Part shown: one piece after another, positions 17,867-25,414 of the stretch
Position numbering within the stretch: position 1 is the first letter of the stretch
How the letters are laid out: every line of letters begins with the position of its first letter
NCBI GenBank assembly: GCA_018818785.1
Contig: JAHIRF010000002.1
Span: 1-64,000 of the forward strand
DNA length: 64,000 nt
Origin: Thermoplasmatota archaeon
Lineage (GTDB): Archaea; Thermoplasmatota; Thermoplasmata; UBA10834
Direction of reading: 5' to 3'
The notes under the pieces: generated by a model
Database searches by the model: none
Told to the model about the DNA's origin: nothing
Seen by the model: the letters and a program-made list of their open reading frames with translations, nothing else
Position numbers and translations under genes: made by a program

Positions 17867-17896
17867 AATCCGTCCTCCAGAGTATCACTAGTGAGG

Positions 17897-18343
17897 TCAG
17901 CAGGATACGAACTCTACGCCCTGCTCGAGCTTTGCACGTCTCATCGCATTATAGACACCATCGAGGACGCAAGCCTCCGTCACATACCCATAGAAATCCC
18001 CTCGGTCAAATACCGCAATAGTGGAGACCTGGGAATTCGCCATGGCCTTGGCGACCCATCTGATGTCGAGCGAAAGATTGGTCAATATGACCAATGGCTT
18101 AGACATAATGTCCTTCACCTTCACCTTGGACGGATTCTTACCTTCGGCGAGCACCTTGGATATTATGTCCTTCTTCGTGACGATCCCATAGGCATCGTTC
18201 TTGTTCTTTCTGGGGACTAGGAGTGAATAGTTATTGAGTTCGATCATGCGTTCGATCGCATTCTTTATCGTCGAGTTCATGTCGATCGTCGGCATCTCGA
18301 AAGTCTTCACGATGTCTCTGAGAATCAGTCTCTCAGAAGTCAT
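17897..18343 (-). CDS. CBS-pair protein 2 of the Hdr operon
   Basis: A 148-residue stand-alone CBS-domain pair. Each CBS half shows the usual strand-helix pattern, with G-I-V-T-K-K-D-I-I near residue 52 and D-R-G-D-F-Y-G-Y-V near 112. It is clearly paralogous to the preceding gene (shared D-A-Y-G-I-V-T, K-P-L-V, L-D-I-R-W and I/L-A-V-F-D-R). CBS pairs bind adenosine nucleotides such as AMP, ATP or SAM. Its start overlaps the upstream paralogue's stop by 1 nt, and hdrA starts 30 nt downstream. A role in sensing energy state for the Hdr complex is inference from this order. Confidence 0.85.
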   Translation of the reverse strand: MTSERLILRDIVKTFEMPTIDMNSTIKNAIERMIELNNYSLLVPRKNKNDAYGIVTKKDIISKVLAEGKNPSKVKVKDIMSKPLVILTNLSLDIRWVAKAMANSQVSTIAVFDRGDFYGYVTEACVLDGVYNAMRRAKLEQGVEFVSC

Positions 18344-18759
18344 CAGTTCGCCTCCTTTGCTGGTTGCTCATGGGTGTCCATTATCGCAGCCATGAGTAGA
18401 TCGATGTCGGAGACGAAGCCCATGAAGTTGTCGCGATCGAAGACAGCGAGTTTTGATACGTTCTCATCGGCCATCTTCTTGGCAATCCATCGGATATCCA
18501 AGTCAAGATTATTGGTAACGACCAGAGGCTTCCTGGCGATATCGGTTATGGGTACTTCCGAAAGGTCGTTTCCCTCCGCAACGGCCTTCTCGACTATGTC
18601 CCTTTGCGTTACGATTCCATATGCATCATCGATACTCGTTCTCTCCACGAGCAGAAAGTCTGTCTTGCTTTCCATCATTGCAATCAGCGCATCTGCGGCA
18701 GTCGATTCTACTGATATCTTGACAGGCATTATTCCTTTGACAACGTCTCTAAGTTCCAT
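18343..18759 (-). CDS. CBS-pair protein 1 of the Hdr operon
   Basis: A 138-residue CBS pair and the first gene of the leftward operon CBS-CBS-hdrA-hdrCB. The motif G-I-V-T-Q-R-D-I-V lies near residue 50 and D-R-D-N-F-M-G-F-V near 104. The protein is a tandem-duplication paralogue of its neighbour. The ATG is preceded by GTTGAGGGA, and a TATA-like box lies about 50 nt upstream. No DNA-binding or channel domain is attached, so regulation by protein contact is more likely than direct transcription control. Confidence 0.85.
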   Translation of the reverse strand: MELRDVVKGIMPVKISVESTAADALIAMMESKTDFLLVERTSIDDAYGIVTQRDIVEKAVAEGNDLSEVPITDIARKPLVVTNNLDLDIRWIAKKMADENVSKLAVFDRDNFMGFVSDIDLLMAAIMDTHEQPAKEAN

Positions 18760-18803
18760 TCCCTCAACTCCCCCATAAGCGTATCACTCTGTTATCGTAT
18801 AGA

Positions 18804-18814
18804 CCATATAAGTA
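18804..18814 (-). promoter_or_regulatory. TATA-like box of the CBS-Hdr operon
   Basis: The minus strand reads ACTTATATGG here. A transcript start near 18783 would give a leader of roughly 24 nt before the ATG at 18759. Confidence 0.55.
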
Positions 18815-18903
18815 AGTTCTCGGAAGATGTCCAATCTTCGGATAACATTGTTATCCGAGTTGACGAAACACAATAATAATGGGCCAAACCAATCAAGAGA
18901 CTG

Positions 18904-20298
18904 ATGAAAGGGTCTTTGAGTCCACTCTTCAGTCCACGGTCGATCGCCTTGGTAGGCGCCTCTGCCAGCGCGGGCAAGATCAGCAATGTTGTCTTGAAGA
19001 ATCTCTTGGATTCCTCATTCAAGGTATATCCAGTCAATCCAAAGGAAGATGAGATCCTTGGCGCGCGCTGCTATCCATCTGTATCCTCGATTCCTTATGA
19101 AATCGACCTTGCTCTCATTGCATTGCCGGCGATGCTATCCATCCGGGCCGTTGAGGAATGCATACGCAAAGGCGTGAGGATTGTGATTGTGACATCCTCC
19201 GGATTCGCCGAGAGTGGGCAGAACGGAAAGATCCTTCAGGATGGATTGAGGGATTTGATCGGGGTCAGTGGAACGCGACTCCTTGGCCCGAACACCATGG
19301 GGTTGATGGTCCCCTCTCACGGTCTTGATACATTATTCATCCCTGTTGAGAAGAGTCGTAGACCTCCTGCGGGTTCGATCGCAATCATCTCCCAGAGCGG
19401 AGCAGTCGCCGTCTCATTCCTTGAGAAGGCAGAATCATTCGGGATGGGCATATCTGCATGTATTGGGCTCGGGAACAGGGTGGATATCAATGAGAATGAA
19501 TTGTTGGAATTCTTTGCCGACGATCCCAATACTGACTGCGTCGCCTTGTATCTCGAATCATTTGCTGACGGTAGGAGCTTCGTGGATATCGCTCGAAGGA
19601 TCTCTAAAAGAAAGCCTATCGTTGTCCTGAAAGCGGGTCGTACTAATTCTGGCTCTAGGGCCGCGAGTTCCCATACTGGCGCACTGGCCTCGGATTCTGA
19701 CGAGCTCGTGGCAGGGGCACTCAGACAGGCTGGCGTCATAAGAGTCTACGACGATGAGGAATTGGTGGATGTTGCAAGGGTGCTCGCATACAAGGGGAAG
19801 ATAGACGGCGACAGGGTCTGCGTCGTTGCGAGCGCAGGTGGTTTCGGAGTTATTGCGTCCGACTTTGTGGAATCGAAGGAGCATGGAGTCGGAATGAATA
19901 TGGCTGATCTATCGGAAGAGACGCGTGTTCGCTTGTCAAAGACGATGCCGATATTCTCTTCCGTGAACAATCCTGTGGACCTGACTGCAGAGGTCACGGA
20001 CCTTATGTATGAGCAAGTATTGGAGACGCTCCAAGAGGATCCGGGAGTCGATGTGATAATGATGTCTCTGGAGCTTCAACCACCTCATGTGACGCAAGGA
20101 TTGGTCGATGTTGCGGCTCGAAGGTCGTCACAGGGTAGGATCCCGATAATCATCAGCGCATTCGGAGGAAGCAGGACCCAGGAGACACTTAGAGCACTCG
20201 AAAGCCGAAAGATTCCTTCATATCCGACTATCTGGCGGGCGATAAGGGCGATAGCTGCCCTGCATCAGCGCGGAAGCTACTTGATGAAACAGAAATAA
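18904..20298 (+). CDS. acdA: ADP-forming acyl-CoA synthetase, alpha-type subunit
   Basis: Converts acyl-CoA, ADP and phosphate to acid, CoA and ATP, the archaeal route from acetyl-CoA and other acyl-CoAs to ATP. The 464-residue protein has a CoA-binding Rossmann domain (L-V-G-A-S-A-S-A-G-K near residue 16), then two succinyl-CoA-ligase-like domains. S-Q-S-G-A-V-A lies near 164, and S-S-H-T-G-A-L-A near 255 carries the phosphorylated histidine. The ATP-grasp beta part is absent, so a separate beta subunit must be encoded outside this neighbourhood. ACAATAATAA near 18871 is TATA-like and would give an almost leaderless message. Confidence 0.9.
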   Translation: MKGSLSPLFSPRSIALVGASASAGKISNVVLKNLLDSSFKVYPVNPKEDEILGARCYPSVSSIPYEIDLALIALPAMLSIRAVEECIRKGVRIVIVTSSGFAESGQNGKILQDGLRDLIGVSGTRLLGPNTMGLMVPSHGLDTLFIPVEKSRRPPAGSIAIISQSGAVAVSFLEKAESFGMGISACIGLGNRVDINENELLEFFADDPNTDCVALYLESFADGRSFVDIARRISKRKPIVVLKAGRTNSGSRAASSHTGALASDSDELVAGALRQAGVIRVYDDEELVDVARVLAYKGKIDGDRVCVVASAGGFGVIASDFVESKEHGVGMNMADLSEETRVRLSKTMPIFSSVNNPVDLTAEVTDLMYEQVLETLQEDPGVDVIMMSLELQPPHVTQGLVDVAARRSSQGRIPIIISAFGGSRTQETLRALESRKIPSYPTIWRAIRAIAALHQRGSYLMKQK

Positions 20299-20310
20299 AC
20301 ATCCAGGGAT

Positions 20311-20347
20311 GCCCCGCTTGAACAGCACCCAGTGCAGTTAGCGGGGC
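20311..20347. terminator. Hairpin between convergent genes
   Basis: A perfect 8-bp inverted repeat, GCCCCGCT at 20311-20318 and AGCGGGGC at 20340-20347, with a 21-nt loop. It lies between the convergent acdA and the DUF5679 gene, where a transcription end is expected. The T-richness after it is weak. Confidence 0.45.
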
Positions 20348-20378
20348 CCTTGATATCTGATTCTTGAAAGGTTTGCGC

Positions 20379-20519
20379 TTATCCACCGATTCTGAATACC
20401 TTTGTGCCACACTTCGGGCAGGTGCCCTTCGTAGCAGGTTTGTCGTTCTTGAGCTTGACTTTCTTGGCATCCTTCATCTCGACGGATTTCTTGCATTTGA
20501 CGCAGTAGGCTTTAACCAA
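20379..20519 (-). CDS. DUF5679-type small zinc-ribbon protein
   Basis: A 46-residue protein with two C-x-x-C knuckles, Y-C-V-K-C-K-K at the start and T-C-P-K-C-G-T near the end, separated by a basic stretch containing V-E-M-K-D-A. This is the pattern of archaeal and bacterial DUF5679 proteins, of unknown role and probably zinc binding. The TTG at 20519 is chosen because GGTGGG lies about 5 nt before it and translation then starts just ahead of the first knuckle. A TATA-like box at 20551-20560 supports a short leader. Confidence 0.75.
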   Translation of the reverse strand: MVKAYCVKCKKSVEMKDAKKVKLKNDKPATKGTCPKCGTKVFRIGG

Positions 20520-20550
20520 TGTTCCCACCGCCCCTATATCGACTAGTGTT

Positions 20551-20560
20551 AATATATAGT
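20551..20560 (-). promoter_or_regulatory. TATA-like box of the DUF5679 gene
   Basis: The minus strand reads ACTATATATT. Its distance of about 36 nt to the TTG at 20519 leaves room for a leader of about 10 nt with the ribosome site. Confidence 0.6.
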
Positions 20561-20641
20561 CTTTTGTATGATTTCCAGATTGGCGACGCTGCCCCCACAT
20601 TTTATCTATCTGGCATAGGGAAATTGTCGATTCACATCTAA

Positions 20642-20917
20642 GGTTCTGTCAATTATCGGGTCGTTGTCATCACAGAGTCATGCTGGAACGCACCGGGGCT
20701 GAACCGTAAGCCCCCCTTCCATCCCTTCCGGGAAGGCTGTCTGCAGCAGGCTTATGTCAGCTGGAACACGACTGCTCTGTGGAACATCGAAAGACGCAGC
20801 TGGTCGTGGACATATACCCCAAGCGGCTACACGCACATTACACATGCGATCGATGAGACACTCGTGGCGTCGGAAAGAGGCACCATCAACAACACCACCC
20901 GATAACTATGCAGAACC
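20642..20917 (+). mobile_element. MITE-like element copy B (276 bp) with 9-bp target duplication
   Basis: A complete short element. The left end GGTTCTGTCAATTATCGGGT matches the complement of the right end, GGTTCTGCATAGTTATCGGGT, with few differences. It is flanked by the perfect direct repeat CACATCTAA at 20633-20641 and 20918-20926, as expected of a target-site duplication. Inside are a GGGGCT/AGCCCC hairpin (20695-20714) and a 13-nt palindrome around G20730. It has no transposase, so it must have been moved in trans. Compared with copies A and C it lacks about 70 bp near the left end. Family assignment is open; IS1- and IS4-type enzymes make duplications of about this length. Confidence 0.88.
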
Positions 20918-20971
20918 CACATCTAAGAAGATAGATATATCTCATCTGCACGATGCAGGGTGTGGGAAGGG

Positions 20972-22315
20972 ATGCCCTTAGGCGATACAGACAACGATCC
21001 AACAGGTGCTGCAAAAGGCGGGAATCCTGACGCACATGGATTGATGTATTCCAACCAGGTCGCTGTCAATTTCGGAAAGGGCATGGCCGATCCATTCGTA
21101 CCCGCACTTGCAATCCATCTCAGCGCCACGCCCGCCCAACTCGGCTGGCTTCAGGCCTTCGTGAATCTTTTCCCTGCAGTCATGCAGGTTCCCTGGGGGA
21201 AGCTGAGCGATTTCTTGGGCAGGCGTGTTCCATTTCTCGTCGTAGGAGGTGTCCTCTCATTCTCCATGTATTTCTTCATGCTCGGGGTCGTAAACGCGTC
21301 GCAGCTCATATTCCTCGTTGCTATCCAGATGTTCATCGGATCGATGATGATCCCTACCTGGTCTGCATTGGTCGGGGACATGACAACGACTCGCAATCGC
21401 GGTTCGATAATGAGTAGATTCTTTGCGATTTCATCCCTCGCTAGCCTCGCAGCGACACTCGTGGCAGGCGCAATAATGCCGGAGGGAGGCGGCTCGGTCT
21501 TGAGCATATATGCAATACCGTTCCTGATTGCTGGCGGAAGCGGCATCATCGGCTCCATCGTCCTTTTTCAGATGAGAGAAAGCAAGAGAAGGTTGTACGC
21601 CTCACCAAAGACGATATTCTCCTTCAGCTTACGTTCGTTCATATTCATATCAGACCTCACAGAGAACATCTATTTCAGGAACCTCGTGGCCCTACAGTGC
21701 GTATTCAATTTCATAATGTCGCTCATCTGGCCTCTTCTATATCTGACATACATTGACGTCCTTGGCGCAACGCTCTTCGATATCGCATTGATGACTGTAA
21801 TCTCGACTGGTTCAGCTCTTTTCTTCCAGACCAGGGTTGGCCGATGGTTGGATCTGACTGGTCCAATGCCTCATATCCTGATCTCCAGGTTCGCATTCAT
21901 CTCGGTCCCTATTGTCTATGCTCTAGCAACGCAAATGTGGCACATATACGTGATAAACGCTGCTCTCGGGTTCGCCACCGCGATGTCAAATGTTGCGTTC
22001 TTCGCTTACATATTGGATGTCGCCCCTGAGGCGAAGAAGGGCGAATATTTCGCAGTATATAATACGATGATAGGACTCGTGACATTCGCTGGATCCATCA
22101 TTGGCGGATACCTTGCTTTGTTCTTCCTCGACATATATCTTCAGAATCTGGTAATCGCACTGGGTGCGGTCTATGCTATCTCAGCTTTTGGCAGAGGAAT
22201 ATGCGCAGTCTGGTTTTTCAAACTCAAGGATCCCGTAAAATACCCATTCACTCTCCGACAGCTTGCGGGAAAATGGTACAGGGGTCTGAGGAGTGGTGAT
22301 AGACGTCCGAGCTAA
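20972..22315 (+). CDS. MFS transporter
   Basis: A 447-residue major facilitator protein with about twelve membrane segments. The family signature between helices 2 and 3 is present as W-G-K-L-S-D-F-L-G-R-R-V near residue 76. The first 30 residues are hydrophilic and rich in Asp, Gly and Asn. The substrate is unknown. ATAGATATAT at 20931-20940 is TATA-like and sits only 14 bp beyond the transposon-like element, so the insertion lies right at this gene's promoter. The ATG at 20972 is preferred; a GTG at 20960 is in frame. Confidence 0.8.
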   Translation: MPLGDTDNDPTGAAKGGNPDAHGLMYSNQVAVNFGKGMADPFVPALAIHLSATPAQLGWLQAFVNLFPAVMQVPWGKLSDFLGRRVPFLVVGGVLSFSMYFFMLGVVNASQLIFLVAIQMFIGSMMIPTWSALVGDMTTTRNRGSIMSRFFAISSLASLAATLVAGAIMPEGGGSVLSIYAIPFLIAGGSGIIGSIVLFQMRESKRRLYASPKTIFSFSLRSFIFISDLTENIYFRNLVALQCVFNFIMSLIWPLLYLTYIDVLGATLFDIALMTVISTGSALFFQTRVGRWLDLTGPMPHILISRFAFISVPIVYALATQMWHIYVINAALGFATAMSNVAFFAYILDVAPEAKKGEYFAVYNTMIGLVTFAGSIIGGYLALFFLDIYLQNLVIALGAVYAISAFGRGICAVWFFKLKDPVKYPFTLRQLAGKWYRGLRSGDRRPS

Positions 22316-22394
22316 ATGAGGTGATCATTGAATCGGATATCATCATTGGGCGAAGACTAGATTGCATATACGCTAAAAATAAGAGGTTTGTTGC

Positions 22395-22517
22395 CTAATC
22401 GTTCCGCTTGCCGGCGATATAGGCTTTGAGCGCAGCTCGCTGTGCTCTCGGGACTTGCATGAGCTGCCTCTGCAGCTGCACCTGCTTGACTGTTGTCCAG
22501 ACTCCTATCGGTCGCAC
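22395..22517 (-). CDS. Small basic Gln/Arg-rich protein (40 residues)
   Basis: An unrecognised short protein with Q-L-Q-R-Q-L-M-Q and Q-R-A-A-L-K-A stretches that look helical, ending K-R-N-D. The GTG at 22517 is chosen because GGAGGTG lies 7 nt upstream, an excellent ribosome site. A longer in-frame reading to 22595 has no comparable site. It is about 80 bp downstream of the convergent MFS gene. Confidence 0.5.
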   Translation of the reverse strand: MRPIGVWTTVKQVQLQRQLMQVPRAQRAALKAYIAGKRND

Positions 22518-22943
22518 TTTTAACACCTCCAAGAACTTAGGATCGTTCGGCCCTGCATCCCTGTTGGACGGAACTATCCCTAGCATTGAGCACAAGTGAG
22601 TCCGCTATCTAGGGGGGATGAATCCATTGTTGCGGACTTGTTTGTGTACATGCTATCGTCACTCCCTACATCGATGCGATATATGATGCTTTCCTCGTTA
22701 CTAATGATTACATAAAATAAATATTATAAAAGCCAGAGTATGGATAAAATTCGTAAGGGAATGTCGTTGTTAGGAGCAGACTTTCTGCACGCTGGATACA
22801 AACTTGGAATAAGCAATATTATATAAAATTAATTGTAATGAAGCTACAATATAAATATGTGATGACTCAAATCTACATGTGCTGATTTCGTACGTGTGCT
22901 GTATAATTTCGTCAATGATGCCCTCGCCTCGATGATGAGGTGC
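22518..22943. other. AT-rich intergenic region
   Basis: About 425 bases with several TATA-like runs (22721-22733, 22818-22830, 22848-22856) but no recognised gene. A 28-codon frame from 22741 (M-D-K-I-R-K-G-M) lies just after one TATA-like run, too weak to call. This is the most AT-rich stretch in the window. Confidence 0.4.
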
Positions 22944-23036
22944 TCACATCCCGCTTATCAGGATTATGAGCGCAATAGCTGCAAAAGCTGCCATGAGCAC
23001 GACGAATAGAAATTGCAATGCTCTCCGATCGATCAT
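22944..23036 (-). CDS. Tiny single-helix membrane protein (30 residues)
   Basis: A frame starting M-I-D-R-R-A-L-Q and ending in one continuous hydrophobic helix of about 20 residues (A-A-F-A-A-I-A-L-I-I-L-I). AGGGA lies about 5 nt before the ATG. An in-frame extension upstream, for example from a TTG at 23108, would add a polar stretch with Y-E-K-G-L-R-P-N-P. It is divergent from the wHTH-TerB gene. The family is not recognised. Confidence 0.4.
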   Translation of the reverse strand: MIDRRALQFLFVVLMAAFAAIALIILISGM

Positions 23037-23134
23037 TCCGTTCCCTGTTATCCGCGGATTCGGCCTTAATCCTTTCTCATACGACCCTGTGGGTCTAGCA
23101 ACCTGCAAATATGGGTTAACCTGATTCCATTCGC

Positions 23135-23995
23135 ATGGCAATAGACGATTTGGTTTCAATCACGAGCAAGGAGCGTATTCTCCTCTACCTCTCTGAATTC
23201 AATCATATGGATGACCGGTACGAACTGCCCGCCGACCTGATCCAGGAGAACATCTCATTCTGCACTGGTATCCAGAGGAAGCATCTGTCGAAGTATCTCA
23301 AGGACTTGATTTCCGAGCTTCTTGTGGCTGAGAGAAAGGCTCATATCCAGAGTATGAAGCAGAGAATGAACGGGTATTATCTTACCCAGAATGGCTATGC
23401 GAAATCAGACATTCTTCGCTCTAGGTTGGGTGCGGTCGTCGTCGATGTTGTTGATGATGGAAATACAACGCGGATGAGACTATCTGAGATCGATGACTGC
23501 ACTCCTGTCCATATAACCTATTGTGACATCGTGAGGGAAGCTATCAAGAACGGACGTGTAGACATGGCCGATCTCAGGAGCATCGAATCAAAGAAGAGGG
23601 ATGCGTTGGAGCGCAAGGAACAGACCACGGAAACCTATCGCAGAGCATTGAAGACTGCATGGCGCGATGGGCGGGTTACGGCAACTGAACGGTTCTTGAT
23701 TGAAGAGTTGCGGAAGCACCTGAAAGTCACTGATGAACAGCACAAGGCGCTGGAAACTGAGATACTGAAACAACTGGTTCAAGACAGAATGGAATTCATC
23801 CGCATATACAGGAGTGTGCTCGAGATTGCGTTGGCCGACGGAGTCCTATTAGGTCCTGAGGTCGAGATAATCGAGAATCTGAGGAAGACATTCATGATAT
23901 CTCGGCAAGAGCATGATGAGTTGCTCGTAGAGGTCGAGACGATTGTGTGCGGCCCTTCGCCCTGCCTAAGCAACAAGGACAATCTTACATACTGA
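23135..23995 (+). CDS. Winged-helix protein with TerB-like C-terminal domains
   Basis: A 286-residue protein. Residues 1-90 look like an archaeal winged helix: an E-R-I-L-L-Y-L-S-E-F start helix, R-K-H-L-S-K-Y-L-K-D-L as recognition helix and Y-Y-L-T-Q-N-G as wing. Residues about 165-275 contain two related helical units, A-W-R-D-G-R-V-T-A-T-E and A-L-A-D-G-V-L-L-G-P-E, both with the A-x-x-D-G-x-(V/L)-x-x-x-E pattern of TerB-like domains, which bind metals and act in membrane-stress systems. The combination suggests a transcription regulator sensing a metal or stress state, an inference. No ter genes are near. Confidence 0.7.
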   Translation: MAIDDLVSITSKERILLYLSEFNHMDDRYELPADLIQENISFCTGIQRKHLSKYLKDLISELLVAERKAHIQSMKQRMNGYYLTQNGYAKSDILRSRLGAVVVDVVDDGNTTRMRLSEIDDCTPVHITYCDIVREAIKNGRVDMADLRSIESKKRDALERKEQTTETYRRALKTAWRDGRVTATERFLIEELRKHLKVTDEQHKALETEILKQLVQDRMEFIRIYRSVLEIALADGVLLGPEVEIIENLRKTFMISRQEHDELLVEVETIVCGPSPCLSNKDNLTY

Positions 23996-24001
23996 GAATC
24001 A

Positions 24002-24904
24002 TCAGAGACTGATTCCCGTCTTCGAGGAACCTGATATTCCTTCCGCGAATGCGAAAGCCATTCTCGGTGTATTATGGAAATAGCCAACCTTCCCCGATTT
24101 GCTGATTATTATCAGGCCTCCCAGACCTTCTACCCTTGTCTTGAGGATATTGATGGCCCTTTCCGAGGCTGCTCGAGGATCGTCGTTACCTGCTAGCATG
24201 TCTATCGCGGTCTTCGCGAGCACGACTGCCATTATCTTTTCTCCCCAGCCAGTGCTCGACGCCGCTCCGAGAGTATCGTCTGCGTATGCCCCGCTTCCAA
24301 TAATCGGAGAGTCGCCGACCCTTCCGGCCATCTTTCTCGGGGTGCCTCCGGTGGAGGTTGCACATGCCAGATGTCCTTCACTATCGATGGCGCACGCGCC
24401 CACAGTATCCGCACCTGAAAAGAATCGTCTTGTCCTGAGTACTCCTGTCTTGAGAAACTCCCTATAATCGTCGAGTTCCCGTCCGACTAGGAGGTCCTCT
24501 TCGTTACATTCCGCAAAACCGCACTTCATCGCAAAATCAAAAGCCCCCTCTCCCGCGAGCATTGAGAATTGTGTTGTATCAAGCAGCCTCCGAGCGACAT
24601 GGATGGGGTTCTTGATGTTTCTCACAGCCGCTACAGCTCCTGACCTAAGAGTGGACCCGTCCATTATGATCGCGTCCATTTCCACCTTTCCTACCTGATT
24701 CAGGACGGACCCGACACCTGCATCGAATGTGGGGTCATCTTCCATCGATGCAATGGCCGCTTCGACAGCATCCAGCGCAGTGCCACCTCTGGATAATAAG
24801 TCATATCCATATTCCGAAGCCTTCCTGCATCCAGAAATGTGAGCGTCGACGAGTGCATCTGGAATGTCCCATGCGCCACCGTGGACTATTATTGAGGGCT
24901 TCAT
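24002..24904 (-). CDS. iaaA: Isoaspartyl peptidase / L-asparaginase, Ntn-hydrolase type
   Basis: A self-cleaving threonine hydrolase that removes isoaspartyl residues from peptides and hydrolyses asparagine. The 300-residue product starts K-P-S-I-I-V-H-G-G-A-W, typical of the family. The catalytic threonine is the T of D-T-V-G-A-C-A-I-D, where autoproteolysis frees it as the new N terminus. A-T-S-T-G-G and G-R-V-G-D-S-P-I-I-G-S-G form the substrate loop. The ATG at 24904 is preferred to one at 24931 because it starts on the conserved motif. The translation-factor-like gene lies 33 bp upstream on the same strand and may share its transcript. Confidence 0.92.
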   Translation of the reverse strand: MKPSIIVHGGAWDIPDALVDAHISGCRKASEYGYDLLSRGGTALDAVEAAIASMEDDPTFDAGVGSVLNQVGKVEMDAIIMDGSTLRSGAVAAVRNIKNPIHVARRLLDTTQFSMLAGEGAFDFAMKCGFAECNEEDLLVGRELDDYREFLKTGVLRTRRFFSGADTVGACAIDSEGHLACATSTGGTPRKMAGRVGDSPIIGSGAYADDTLGAASSTGWGEKIMAVVLAKTAIDMLAGNDDPRAASERAINILKTRVEGLGGLIIISKSGKVGYFHNTPRMAFAFAEGISGSSKTGISL

Positions 24905-24937
24905 GTTTCGGAGAACCTCATCTCTCTGCACTTATAG

Positions 24938-25198
24938 CTACACATTCAACTTGAAAATCTTGTCATGAGGTCTCACGCGGTCGTTGACTCTTATCCCGAC
25001 GGATTGACCTACATTCGCTATCGTGACTGGCTGTCTGTCGATTTCCATGGATTCGACCTTCTGCTCAAAATCGGTGGTAGATCCTTTTATGCGAATCACT
25101 TCACCGAGCGAAAGGCTGCCTGAAATAATCTCCACCGCAGCCACGCTGGGCTTGGCGAAGAATATTGTCACTTTCCCAATCTCAATCTCTTCGACCAT
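24938..25198 (-). CDS. EF-Tu/EF-1A domain-II-like small protein
   Basis: An 86-residue stand-alone beta-barrel resembling domain II of translation GTPases. I-G-K-V-T lies at the start, and S-L-G-E-V-I-R-I-K-G-S-T-T-D-F and V-E-S-M-E-I follow in the middle. It carries no GTPase domain. Archaea encode similar proteins annotated as elongation-factor-like, of unknown role. The ATG at 25198 has GAGGGGGAT directly before it; a longer in-frame start at 25291 has no such support. The asparaginase follows 33 bp downstream. Confidence 0.75.
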   Translation of the reverse strand: MVEEIEIGKVTIFFAKPSVAAVEIISGSLSLGEVIRIKGSTTDFEQKVESMEIDRQPVTIANVGQSVGIRVNDRVRPHDKIFKLNV

Positions 25199-25354
25199 GA
25201 TCCCCCTCTTGCGTGAATCTTTGTACGGATATTTAGGTTGTTTGTACTCCAAATCGATGCACAGATCCAGGATTTGGGATAGATTCATCAAGCGTGCCAG
25301 AGGGAATTGAAATAGAACTGATGGTGTTGAAGAATTGCCACGCCCTTCACGAAA

Positions 25355-25362
25355 GTTATAAT
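25355..25362 (+). promoter_or_regulatory. TATA-like box before sensor kinase 1
   Basis: GTTATAAT, with an expected transcript start near 25385 and a leader of about 30 nt containing GGGGAT before the ATG at 25415. Confidence 0.5.
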
Positions 25363-25414
25363 AGGCGGGAGTGTTTCACTCAATATAGCCTAAGGGACCG
25401 TCTGGGGATGCGTG

